Shown in pieces: positions 31,406 to 41,358 of a stretch of DNA of 42,865 bases. The notes below the pieces were generated by a model that saw only the letters and a list, made by a program, of their open reading frames with translations, was not told where the DNA came from and ran no database searches. The position numbers and the translations under genes were made by a program. The stretch covers positions 94,697 to 137,561 of the forward strand of contig JBNGIQ010009145.1 of NCBI GenBank assembly GCA_049999765.1, read 5' to 3'. Position 1 is the first letter of the stretch. Each line of letters begins with the position of its first letter. This DNA comes from Phaeoceros laevis. Its lineage: Eukaryota > Anthocerotophyta > Anthocerotopsida > Notothyladales.

Positions 31406-31975
31406 TTTAGTTTCTGGCTAAAGGTGAAGGTGAGCAGCTGTCCAACATTGCGAATTGACTGCGTTTCATGTAACTTGATAGAAATGTGTTGTAGCATGAA
31501 ATTCAGGCAAACGAACAAGTGTTTGGTGAGAAGGTCTGACTGATCAACAGAGAAGTTACAAGCAGCTGTATGTGAGCAGTCTTTAATAACAAACAGTAGT
31601 GGTCAAGTATAAGAAGTGCAAAACGTAATGTAGTCCCAGAAAACAGTAGCTAATGCATATCCTCAAGTGTAAGAAGACATTAGCTAAAGAAAAACTGAGC
31701 TTATACTATAGATATTCCTGTTCGGAGGATCCTAACAGGAGGTAAACACAGCAAGTAGGCATAGGAGGCAGACAAAAGAGTGAAACATAAGAGGCAACAT
31801 TGTATCATGTGATGAGGTGGCAACCGTAGCAGGCAATCAGAGCGGGCAAACATGGCTGGCAAGCATAGTAGGCAGAGATATCAGGCAGATCTGCATGGTC
31901 GGCATACCCATATACTTGGAGGTTAGTCATCTGACATGTAATCTGAAATGGAATTCCATGAGGACCTGGAGTCTT
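31406..31975. other. Non-coding stretch
   Basis: Downstream of the minus-strand F-box/C2H2 gene. It has some imperfect repetition (GGCAGGCAT, GCAAGCATAG) around 31740-31900 but no gene. Confidence 0.3.
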
Positions 31976-33423
31976 CTATGTCACGCTGATCTTGCTGGTG
32001 TTCCACATGTCTCCAATGTGGTTGAGCTCATCCTGGGTAAGCGCCTGTTCCAATTGTCTTGCGTTATAGTCCATCATTTCTTCAAAGAGCATATTTTGGT
32101 ATCTTTTCCAGTCAATATCCCCCCACATGGCCTGAAGGTCCTGGAACATTTGTGGAATGGTGACTGCAGGTCGAGAGTAATCTTCATAGATGCATATGGC
32201 CTCTTCGTCATTGGTGAAGAGGTATTCCCAAGTGCTGGGAGTACAACAGAAGTCATCCAAATCCATGGTAAAATGATTATGTATTGAGCATCCTCATGTA
32301 GACTCTATGTTCATGGCTGGTGATGTCATGTGCATGTTCAAAGCGATAGTGGACCTCCAAATGGGAATCGGTGGCAAAAAGCTGGTGACAGAATGAGCAT
32401 TTGACACAGTCTGCTTCTCCCCTTTTCTGAATGTAGGATATAGCAAAGTCTGATTGACTAGTAATTCTACTAAACTTGTGGCAGACTCCCCTGAGCTTAA
32501 GGATATCCTTGAATGATAAGTAGCAGAAAATATGGGTGAGGAGTGTGTCTGAGAGATCATTAATTGTGGTGGCTTCCCATCCGCGGTTCTGATCATCATA
32601 ATAGAACAAAATATGTCCCTTCGGGGACATCCAAGTGGTTGGGACTTGGGCCTTCCAAAGTGAAGACCCGGGTTCAATCCCGTAATGTTTCTCGACCAAA
32701 AAATCAGGGTTCAATCCCGTAGTGTTTCTCGACCAAAAATCAGGGTTCAATCCCGTTTCTCGACAAAAAATCAGCAAGACCAACGCCGTTGCTTCTGAGC
32801 AAGAAGTGCTACTGATCTATACTGATCTAGTAGCATTGTAACACCCTAGCTCCATGATTGTGGAGCTTTGATATATAAAGAGCCGTGCCATTGTCGCTAA
32901 AAAAAATAAAAGAACAACATATTGTTGTAGTCCGTGTCATCGAGATAGTCATTCCATAGATTCCAGTCCTCATCTCTCCAGATGGTGAAAAGTAGCCTGA
33001 AGTCACCGTTAAGTTCAAACCAGTCTAATTCTCTAATGCTCTGAGGGACGGACCATTCATTGACATCAAAGTGGCAGTGTTCTGGTCCCCATGTGTCTAT
33101 CAAATCGTCCAGAATCCTAAGGTATGTGTGGGCTCTTGCTGAGTGATGAGTCCGGTGTGTGCCCGCCTGTAGTGAATATCCTGATGCCATTCAAATTTCA
33201 TGATGTAGAAACACCGCGGGCATGTGAACATCCTCCAAAATTTGCAATAAGCTGCAAGGAAGGCAGGTGAGCGTGGAAGACGCATCATTGTGGATGATGT
33301 TATACTAAGGAAGAAGAGATCAGTTGGTTGGAGTAAAAAGGCTACTTCCTCCCAGAATGTATCAGGCAACAGGCTGTCCCAAGATGGCATAGATGAGGTA
33401 TAGGTGGCGTCGGAATGCAGCAT
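31976..33423 (-). pseudogene. Two-module F-box/C2H2 zinc-finger gene, split by a SINE
   Basis: Module 1: F-box-like WDSLLPDTFWEEVAFLLQPT, zinc finger CPRCFYIMKFEWHQDIHYRR plus AH, then an acidic Trp-rich region (DEDWNLWNDYLDDTDYN). Module 2: F-box INDLSDTLLTHIFCYLSFKD, zinc finger CVKCSFCHQLF ... HLEVHYRFEH, then acidic Trp-rich MWGDIDWKRYQNMLFEEMMD. F-box proteins recruit targets to SCF ubiquitin ligases; the zinc fingers might bind the target (inference). Damage: frameshifts after each zinc finger (about 33150 and about 32270) and a 296-bp SINE. Removing the SINE and one target copy joins the module 1 acidic region to module 2 in frame. The module order shows internal duplication. Confidence 0.6.
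32615..32910 (+). mobile_element. tRNA-derived SINE with triplicated B box
   Basis: The head carries an A-box-like CCAAGTGGTTGGG (32631-32643) and B box GGGTTCAATCCCG at 32670-32682. The B-box segment is repeated at 32707-32719 and 32743-32755 in 36-37 bp units. The 3' end is TTGTCGCTAAAAAAAATAAA. Flanked by target duplications AGAACAAAATAT (32603-32614) and AGAACAACATAT (32911-32922), 11 of 12 identical. Inserted antisense into the F-box/C2H2 gene. RNA polymerase III would transcribe it from the internal boxes. Confidence 0.8.
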
Positions 33424-33964
33424 GAGGAGCTACCTTCTGGCCCCGTGAGTGCCCATTTCATCCTCAGCACGGTTACGATTATATCGGCCTGGAGCTACTG
33501 GAGAGAGAGCAGCTGCGATAACATAGGGGCTAAAAAGCCACTGCATTCCAGAACCCTGCATGACAATGAATAATGGCTCTCAGGCAACGTGCTCTAGCTC
33601 TGTGGTAAAGCGTGCCCCACCTGCAGCTTCTGGTAGACCCCAACCTACTACTGCTGCTGACCCCAACATGCTACTTCACAAATGTAGGGTAGCGGTATCT
33701 TCATGAAGTTGGCCTCTGGTCGAATTCAGACTCTAGCAAACAGAAAACCTGGACCGCCCTGCAGCATAGGGGGACGCAACTGTGCAGGTGTATCGGCAAC
33801 TCTCAGCCTCAGTGATTTAGTCGTGCTCACTCCTCTAATTTGGGAGTACCATCCCAAACTGGCAGGTCTGCAATGTGTCTACCAATAAACACCATACTGA
33901 CAGGCTGTCTGTGTGAACTGCGAAGACCATGAGCAGAAACTAAATAAAGATGGTGAGGAGCGGT
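33424..33964. other. Stretch without a recognised gene
   Basis: Upstream of the F-box/C2H2 gene on the minus strand. A 46-codon plus-strand frame at about 33571 (MNNGSQATCSSSVVKRAPP) is Ser/Pro-rich and unidentified. Confidence 0.3.
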
Positions 33965-34390
33965 TCAGGGAAATACTGGTAAGGTGGCGCCAGGTCCGAG
34001 TGTCGTAGTGATCCAGGCTTGCGCTGACAGCAGATTGGGGAATCCCTTGAAAATAGCTCCTTTGAATCCATGGACTTGAGCACAACAGCTATCCCAAGAT
34101 TGGTAAATCCCTGGAGTTCGCCCCTTGATGACCACATAGAAGGGGAGACCAATGTGCGGAGGAGGTTGAGGTTGCATAATTAGAGAACTCCTAGCAGCTC
34201 CCAAGATCTCGGAACAAGCAAAGTGTACTCACTGTTTACTAGCTCTGGTAGCTATGAAGTGATAACCTCCACCTGCTTTCTAGTTCTCACAACAATGAGA
34301 TGGATGGATTCAAGAAGCTCAATTCTGTGGGTAGGGCTGAAGATGTTGCAGCGGGGGTGGTGTTGCGACCATTACGAGTAAGCACCAGTA
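33965..34390 (-). pseudogene. Hybrid-binding (viroplasmin-type) domain fragment with TRNG leader
   Basis: The minus strand encodes LPFYVVIKGRTPGIYQSWDS and VHGFKGAIFKGFPNLLSAQ, a clear RNase H1-type hybrid-binding domain (F-Y-V-V ... G-R-x-x-G-I-Y ... W ... G-F-K-G-A). Upstream, LTRNGRNTTPAATSSALPT resembles the MVTTRSGCTTTPAATPF start of the gene at 35268, but a frameshift follows and its ATG is lost. No RNase H catalytic exons were found next to it. It is a second, independent copy of the domain seen at 26826. Confidence 0.55.
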
Positions 34391-34956
34391 AAACATTTGA
34401 AGTTGTCCTGAGAAATATGAGACCGGAGAATCCACTATGCGTGATGTAGCTCAGCTGAAGCCGTCCCCTGGATCTGTTGTGAACACAACTTTACAACACA
34501 TCTATTGTGAACACAACCTCGAGCAGAAGCCTGAGTTTGGAGGTCACAGCACAAAATTCCGGAGCATAAACGTTCCCAACATACAACTACAACCAGTGAA
34601 GTTGAAGAAGAAACTCGACGGCACTTCCAGCCTCCCACCAAAGGGTTTGCTGCAAGGTCGATCGGGAATCCTCCAATGCAGGGGTTGTCCACACTGTCAC
34701 TTCTAGTACGCGTCCCTTAGAACGTCACAACTCTATAGAGCAAGTAGGCCATACGGTGCTGTGAATCCACAACCCCGCAGCTACAGCCAGAAAAAGCTCC
34801 AGCCAGCAATGCTTCCAGAGTCTGGCCGGCTCCTGCCTTGAATTTCCTTAGAGTTCCCTCCTGAAACTTTATGCTGCTAGGCAGCTCAGATAGACATAGC
34901 ACATACCGGTACGACCACTACCCTTACAGCCTAGATGGCATTAGAACCTGGGAGCA
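34391..34956. other. Stretch without a recognised gene
   Basis: Short frames on both strands without domains. GTGAACACAACTTTACAACA-type words recur at 34479 and 34508. Confidence 0.3.
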
Positions 34957-35268
34957 CTAAAACTTCCACAAGCGAGCACAATGCAATAATCCTTGAACAT
35001 AAGAACTTCCATCAGCACTACCATCGACGTTGCTACGAATTGGAAGAGTGAAGTTGTGACCAGACCGAAGAAGAGAAGTAACAATCCGATAGATGAGCCT
35101 AGATACAACCTCCCTAGGGGCCATGGTAATTAAGAGATGGATAGCCTCCGCATGTCGTCCTGCCCTCGCAGCAAGAAGATGGATAGATTCGATTAGCTCC
35201 TCTTGTGTGGGTGGGACAAAAGGGGTTGCAGCCGGTGTAGTGGTGCAGCCACTTCGAGTAGTAACCAT
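34957..35268 (-). CDS. Hypothetical protein, MVTTRSG family
   Basis: The ATG at 35268-35266 opens 103 codons: MVTTRSGCTTTPAATPFVPP, then TQEELIESIHLLAARAGRHA and a hydrophobic, helix-forming stretch (REVVSRLIYRIVTSLLRSG). The start was chosen because MV-T-R-S-G recurs at 30260. The frame is open upstream to 35442, so a longer N-terminus is possible. The family is unknown. It may be only the first exon of a longer gene, as at 30260. Confidence 0.35.
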   Translation of the reverse strand: MVTTRSGCTTTPAATPFVPPTQEELIESIHLLAARAGRHAEAIHLLITMAPREVVSRLIYRIVTSLLRSGHNFTLPIRSNVDGSADGSSYVQGLLHCARLWKF

Positions 35269-35861
35269 TAGAGCAAGCACCCCTGATGGTTGAGAAAGAG
35301 AGAAGCAGAGCAGAGGTGAGCAGGAGTAGAGTAGAGCAGAACGGATGGAAGCAGGGCAAGATGTAGCACAAGAATGGTAAGGAGATGATCTTCCTAGAGC
35401 TGCTGCCTGAACGGAGGATGGCTGTGCTGGGGAAAGTTGCAAAGCTAGAAAAATGCAGAGAAATGCACGCTACGATCGGAAGAATGCGATGAGGATTCGA
35501 CGATAGGTGGTATGAAGGGCAGCGGAAGTGGGACAGTAGCAAGGCAGGCAGTGACAGCCAAATGTGAGATATGCACAGAATGTAGTGAAGTAATAGGTGA
35601 AATAGGATGTGAAGTACATAGATTTGTAGAAGGGAGGATGGCAAAGCGATGGCAGGAGGTAGCAGGTGTAGCGCAAAGGAGATGAGAAAGGCACAGCCGG
35701 TCAAAGGGCTGTTGACCAGGCCGCCATAGCCAGGAGCTTAGAAAATAGGGCAAAATAGAAGAGAGAGAGCGAGCGGGAAGAGAGAGAAGCCGCGCCAAGT
35801 TTCTCTGTGAGTTCGGGCACGTAGAATCTTGTGTGGCCAAGGTGCCGGAGGAGGTGTGGGC
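35269..35861. other. Intergenic, between diverging genes
   Basis: Lies between the minus-strand gene starting at 35268 and the plus-strand exon at 35862. CT-rich on the minus strand, giving long but compositionally biased Leu/Ser/Cys frames without a domain. Probably promoter and leader sequence. Confidence 0.3.
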
Positions 35862-36299
35862 ATGTATGTAAACGAGATATTTGAGAAATGGGAACAAAAG
35901 TTGCTTCCAAAGCAAGTTGCAGCAGCGAAGGCAATCGCCAGCATGCAAGCAAAGGTTGGGAGGAAGGCTAGGAAGCAATCGAAACTTCGGGAGTCCATGA
36001 TTGTAGTAGAAGTGGAAGAGAAAGACATTCCAGTCCGCATTTGGCGAGGGTTTCAAGGCATTGAACACATAGCATCTGGCAACAACAATCTGAAGACAGC
36101 CTGTATGAAAGTGGTTCAAGGTGAGATGATCTTGAAGGACATGCATGCCTGGTTGGAAAAGACCAAAAAGTTGAATCTCATACATGTGGCCTTAGTGAAG
36201 CATTTGAACTGTGAGATAATAGAACAGGTTAGGGAACGGTATCCTTTGCACTCCACTCTTGAGCAGATCAACGCATTCCAACTAGTGTTCAAAAATATG
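35862..36299 (+). CDS. Hypothetical protein, single exon of an unknown gene
   Basis: From ATG 35862: MYVNEIFEKWEQKLLPKQVA, then basic KVGRKARKQSKLRESMIVVE and a mixed helical region (MKVVQGEMILKDMHAWLEK, EIIEQVRERYPLHSTLEQ) to NAFQLVFKNM. A donor ATG|GTAGGT at 36299/36300 fits an exon end. The composition is that of real coding sequence, but I do not recognise the family. The frame runs on past the donor into PPR-like sequence at 36399, probably fortuitously. Confidence 0.4.
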
Positions 36300-36398
36300 G
36301 TAGGTCATTTAGCCTTGGATGTCTTGTGTTTTTGGAATGGAATTTGTGCTGCGTGCATGGCGACTTGTGTTGTTGTTCATGAAGTATTTTGTTACGAT

Positions 36399-37210
36399 GT
36401 TACTTTTGCTTGCCTTCTGAAGGATTGTGCAAGGACTGGTGCCTTGCAGTAGGGCAGGCAGTTTCCCTCACAGATTGTCAAAAGGGGTTGTCTGGATGAT
36501 GTAGTGGTGGGCACTTGCCTTGTGGACATGTTTGCAAAATGTGTTGAGAGGGAAGATGCTCGCCAGGGTTTTGACAGCATGCACACAAAGAATGTGGTGA
36601 CATGGAATGCTTAGACTACTGGGTACAGAAGTCATCCGGTGAGCTGGAAGATGCACTCTAGATTTTTTTGACAGCATGAACATGGTGAATGTGGTGACAA
36701 GGAATGCCCTGATTGCTGGGTATGCACAGCAAGGGCTTTGCGAAGAGGCGTTGTTGCCATGTACGCAAAATGTTGTGACAAAAACCTGGTGCCATGTTTT
36801 TCACAGCGTGGACAAAAGAATATGGTGACATGAATGCTTTGATTGCTGGGTACATACACAAGTCATCCGGTGAGCAGGAAGATGCACTCCAAGTTTTTTT
36901 TTTCAGCATGAACACATAGAATGTGGTGACAAGGAATGCCCTGATTGCTGGGTACGTATACGCACAACAAGGAATCTGCAAGAGGCGTCGTTGCGTATGG
37001 ATAAATGGAGGAGGCGGTGGACATTCTGGCTGACCGGGTTTCTTTTGCTTGCCTTCTGAAGGCATGTGCAAGCAGTGGGGCCATACAGAAGGGCAGGGAG
37101 CTGCACTCAAAGATTGTCGAAGGGGTCTGTTGGATGATGTAGTGGTGGGCACCTGCCTGGTGGCCATGTATGCAAAATTGGAGCAGGAAGGCACGATTGT
37201 GGCATCATTT
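36399..37210 (+). pseudogene. PPR (PLS class) pseudogene, several degenerate units
   Basis: The first unit reads FACLLKDCARTGALQ, stop, GRQFPSQIVKRGCLDDVVVG, CLVDMFAKC, then DARQGFDSMHTKNVVTWNA, stop. After two battered repeats of D-S-M-N-x-V-N-V-V-T and A-L-I-A-G-Y type, a second full unit follows: LKACASSGAIQKGRELHSKI (about 37050), VVGTCLVAMYAKL. These motifs are diagnostic of plant PLS-type PPR proteins for organellar RNA. Stops and frameshifts occur in nearly every unit. Its right end lies about 220 bp from the gypsy LTR. Confidence 0.75.
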
Positions 37211-37430
37211 GCTTGCCTCCTAATGAGCAGACATCGGCTGCTACATGGGGTAGGCCAAGGAGGGGGAGAAGAGGAGGTAGGCGCAGCCGCAAGTAGGCTA
37301 GGCACGCATGCAAATCTAGTGAGTGGAGGGCAGCAGCACGAGGGATCTGATCCGTGCTTGCAAAGGACTGCGGTCAATGGAGCTGTGCCCTCGCATGCTG
37401 GAGCAAGCACTGTCCGAGGCGGGGTAGCAC

Positions 37431-37669
37431 TGTAACAGTCTACCTCTGGACTGAACTCAAGGCAAAATCGGGCCCCCGTTTAGGTTTTAGTCGGGCTTTT
37501 TATAAGGGCTCGAGAGTAACATGTCGACCTGTAGAACCCTGTGGATAAGATCGCGACACTTTGTCCTTCTAGTAATTTCTTCGACTATATTTTACCTATA
37601 TATTTACTTCATTCTACTTTTACTACTACCAGCCTATAAACTGTACATCTACCCTAGTTTACTGTGACA
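37431..37669 (-). repeat. 3' LTR of the Ty3/gypsy element (239 bp)
   Basis: Bounded by inverted termini: on the element strand it starts TGTCACAGT and ends CTGTTACA. It directly follows the pol stop codon region. A TATA-like TTATAAAAA lies at about 37500 on the element strand. The partner LTR would lie beyond 42865, outside the window. Confidence 0.75.
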
Positions 37670-39954
37670 TTCACCCGGGGGGAATGGAAGTTCCGCCCTC
37701 GAAACTTGGCAACTTGAGTTGATTTTCGCGAGCATAAGGCAGCAAAACGTCTAAGGCATTGGTTAGATTGGAGGCTGGTTCCCAGGTTGCATCAGAGGGG
37801 GGATACCCATTCCACAAGACCAGAAACTGCAACTGTCTTCTGATTGTCCTATGCCGAAGAATTTGCTCGACTTCGAATTCCTCCTCACCTATTTCCCAAG
37901 TTGCTGGCGGCCTGACTGGTGGAGTTCCATAATATGGCCTGAGCAGAGATACATGAAATGTATGATGTATCTTAAGTTGAGGAGGAAGCTCAAGCCTATA
38001 TGCTACTTGTCCGACCACTTGGATGAATTTGTAAGGCCCTATATAGCGATCAGAAAATTTTCTGGTCGCATGGACTGGCAAAGAGATATACTGAGTTGAA
38101 AGCATTACAAAGTCACCAACCTTAAAGGATACTGGACGTCGATGACGATTAGCATATTGTGCTTGCCTGTTTTGTGTTTCAAGAGCTTGCTGCCTGACTA
38201 ATTGTTGGGCTTGCATTCTTGCTTGAAGATAGTCCGCTGCCGCTGGAGTATTTTCTGCCTGAGGCAACGGCTGCAAGCACTGTGTCAGGATGTTGTCCAA
38301 AGTTAAGAAAAAAGGGTGTAAACCCTGTAGCAGAGGCAGTAGCATTGTTAAATGCAAATTCTGCAAAATGGAGGTATCGTTCCCACATTGCTTGATGACT
38401 ACTACAGTGCACCCTAAGGAAATCCTCAATTGTTTGGTTCGCCCTCTCAGTTGCGCCATCGGTTTGCGGATGGTATGCAGTTAACATATACAGCTCGGTC
38501 CCTAATGCCTTTGCAGCGCCCTCCAGAAGTGTGAGGTAAAGCGTCCATCCCTGTCGCTGAGTATTGACTTGGCCAAGCCATGTAATCTGTACACATGACG
38601 CAAATACAGTTCGGCTGTGTCCTCGGCTATACATGATTCTTGTGTGGGTACCAGATGCACCATTCTTGTTAACTTATCAGTAAAAACTAGTATAGCATTG
38701 TACCCCTCTTTTGTAACTGGCAGGCCGGTGGTGAAATCCATGGTAACCTGCCGCCATGGTTTGATCGGAATAGGTAGTGGTTGCAGTAGACCTCCTGACT
38801 TGGTTCTTGAGTGCTTGATTCGCTGGCATAGATCACATTCCTGAACATACTTTCTTGCCTCTTTGTTCATGTTGGGCCAAAAGTAATGCCGAGCTATCAT
38901 TTGCTGAGTCCTTTGAATACCTGGATGTCCTGCAGATGGTGCACTATGTGCTTCGCGTATCAGCATAATCCTAATATCATGATCTGATGGGACATAAAGT
39001 TTACCATCCTTATACAACAGGTTTTCTTGTATGTTCCATCCCTCCTCTACTTGTTCTGCTAATCTTCTAGCTTGTTGTGCGAAAGCATCGGTTTCTAGTG
39101 CCTGCCTAATGAGAGGTAGCCAGTTTAACTGTACATCTACCCTACTGGCAACTAACTTATTCAATTGAACTTGACTTAGTGCATCTGCGACCCTGTTGTC
39201 CATACCTTTAAGATGTCGGATAGTGAATGCGTATTTTTGCAGTATCTGTAGCCATCGTGCTTGCTTCCGAGATAAAGTGGCCTGTGTCTGCATATATACA
39301 AGAGGATGGTGGTCAGTTTCTAACAAGAAATGTCGCCCCTCCAAGAAACAGCGCCATTCTTTGATGGCCAGGATCTGCGCAATAGTTTCCTTTTCACTCG
39401 TAGTCCAATTCAACTCAGCACCCTTGAGTTTGCATGAGAAGAATGCGACAAGGTGCACTCCATCATCATCTGCCTGCTGTAATACTGCCCCTATAGCTGT
39501 GACTGATGCGTCTGCGGTCACAATAAAATCTTTGTTATAATCTGGATATTTTAGGACGAGTGCAGAAACTAGGACCTGTTTCAGAGTGTCGAATGCTTCT
39601 GCTTTCTTTTCTTGCCATTCCCATGCTTTCTCCTGCTGCAACAAGTCAGCCAGTGGTGTAGCAATGCGGGCAAAATGTTTGACAAAATTACGGTAGTAAT
39701 TCGCCAAGCCCAAAAAGGATTGTAATTCCTTGATATTTCGTGGTGTTGGCCAGTCCTGAATGACCTTTGTCTTTGTAGGATCTACATGGATGCCCTCATT
39801 TACTATGTGTCCCAAGTACTCCAACTGGTGTGACATGAACTTGCATTTTGGCAATTGTACAAACAGTTGGTGTTCTCGTAACCTCTGAAATGCATCTCTG
39901 AGCTTGTTTAGATGCTCCTCCCTGGTCCTGCTAAAGATTAATATGTCATCTGGG

Positions 39955-40608
39955 GCCTTGCATAGTAAGGTGGGTCGTTTTCGGGCGTTACTTGCAAGAC
40001 TTGACTTAGAAAAATGCACATATCTCCTTCAAAAACAATCCAAAGGATATAAATTATAGCATATCGGGGTAGAGCTCAACAGGAAGATTCCAAAAAAACC
40101 TATCTTTCTCAATTTTGGGATAATAAAGTTCTTCAAGTACTTAGAACTTAGAGAACTAGACTTCATTATTTTATAACAAAAATGACATAAACCTATGATG
40201 CATGTTTCTTATACTTCGTGGGCAAAAAATTAGAATCAATAAATGGATAAAAGTACTTAAAAGTATACGCAGCCATGGGGTGGACACCTCTACTTCCTGC
40301 CATTTTTTGTCAATAACGTTTTGGACACGTGTCAACTATAAAATATTTTTACATATTCAAAATCCTCTCAACGAGGTGAATGTGATGTGATGTGATTTTA
40401 TTTGAGAAGGTTGACACGGTTCCATAGAGGATCCCCCTTGCCCATAAACGGGCACCCGGTGGCTAACGGATACAGGAAAGTGAAAACAACCGTGTTGTTT
40501 TTTGCCGCTTTTGGATTTTCCAAGTACCATCCACGGCGGCCAAAGTTTAAAAAAACCAAAGAGGGGGGGTGGACACCGAAAAACGACCTACCTTACCATT
40601 CAAGTGCC
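39955..40608. mobile_element. MITE (654 bp) inserted in the RT active-site codons
   Basis: Terminal inverted repeats: left CTTGCATAGTAAGGTGGGTC then GTTTTCGG. The right, reverse-complemented, is ACTTGAATGGTAAGGTAGGT then CGTTTTTCGG. The flanks are CATCTGGG (39947-39954) and CATCTAGG (40609-40616),  8-bp near-identical target duplications. Removing the element rejoins the V-Y-L-D and D-I-L-I codons of the gypsy RT. Eight-bp duplication suggests a hAT-type mover, though the TIR was not matched to a known family. The interior (40395-40500) contains an R2-type core. No transposase. Confidence 0.75.
40395..40500 (+). repeat. R2-type core inside the MITE
   Basis: TTTGAGAAGGTTGACACGGT, then CCCTTGCCC ... 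GGGCACCCG and GATACAGGA correspond to the start of the 18471 copy in order and spacing. Sequence after ACAGGA no longer matches well. R2 may therefore be MITE interior sequence, and the copies at 3010 and 18471 may be relatives with lost ends. Confidence 0.55.
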
Positions 40609-41358
40609 CATCTAGGTAAACAGCTAACCCCTAATTGATCATATCTCTAAATACCTCATTCATAAGACCCTGGAAAGTAGCTGGAGCGTTTATGAGCCCG
40701 AAGCTCATTACTAACCATTCATAATGTCTGTATTTTGTGTTGAATGCCGTCTTTGGGATATCCTCATCTGCAATCCGTATTTGGTGGTATCCAGCTGCAA
40801 GGTCGAGTTTAGAAAAGAATCGTGCACCAGCAAGGTTTTCCAATAATTCATCAATGCGTGGCAATGGATAGTTGTTCTTACGTGTCATCTTGTTTAAAGG
40901 TCGGTAGTTGATGCACATAAGGAGTTTTCCGTTCTTCTTGCGGGTAAACAGAATTGGTGCTCCGTAGGGTGAAACCGAGGGCCGGATATATCCTTTACTC
41001 AGCAACTCTTCAACCTGCCTGCGAGATTCTTCCAATTCCAATGGCGACATTCTAAAGCATGGCCTATGTGAAGTGGACTGTTCACCTGGAAGGAGTTCAA
41101 TATTGTGGTCCACTGCTCGCTTGGGTGGAAGCCCTGGAGGTAACCCCTCTACAAGTACATCTTTATATTCGTTGAGCAAACTTCGTAGCTCAGGGTCCTG
41201 CAGCTCCTCTGGATCTGCACCAACTTCACTGCTTTCCTTTTTTCTCTGATTAGGAACATAACTGTTTCTGCATCCTTCCTGTCACATTCACATACAAATT
41301 AAACTAAAGCCACCATCTGAATTCTCTTTACCTTGGGTTCCCTGTTTGCTCTTCGCAG

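Larger units (their letters stand above)
37671..41179 (-). pseudogene. Chromovirus pol: RT, RNase H, integrase, chromodomain
   Basis: RT first half 41179-40631 ([53 protein letters not shown]). It stops at GLAVYLD, where the MITE interrupts the YLDD catalytic box, and resumes with DDILIFSRT. RNase H: IVTADASVTAIGAVLQQ and LETDHHPLVY. Integrase: zinc-binding HSAPSAGHPGIQ ... CDLCQ, then DFTTGLP, SDRDGRFTSHFW and, after a frameshift near 38510, DGATERANQ. Chromodomain near 37870-37760: FEVEQILRHRT, FLVLWNGYPPSDATWEP. Apart from a TAG just before GLAVYLD, the MITE and one frameshift, the long frame from 40019 to 38502 is open, so decay is light. Confidence 0.9.

Noticed and set aside
32620-32690. 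Functional tRNA gene
   Set aside because: A- and B-box-like sequences are present, but the acceptor and anticodon arms do not fold properly, the B box is triplicated and an A tail with target duplications follows. It is a SINE.
35445-36185. 246-codon minus-strand frame as a gene
   Set aside because: Its composition is Leu/Ser/Cys/His-rich from CT-rich promoter sequence, it has no domain, and it overlaps a better-supported plus-strand exon at 35862-36299.
36658-37410. 250-codon minus-strand frame as a gene
   Set aside because: It is the antisense of the PPR pseudogene; the plus strand carries recognisable PPR motifs.
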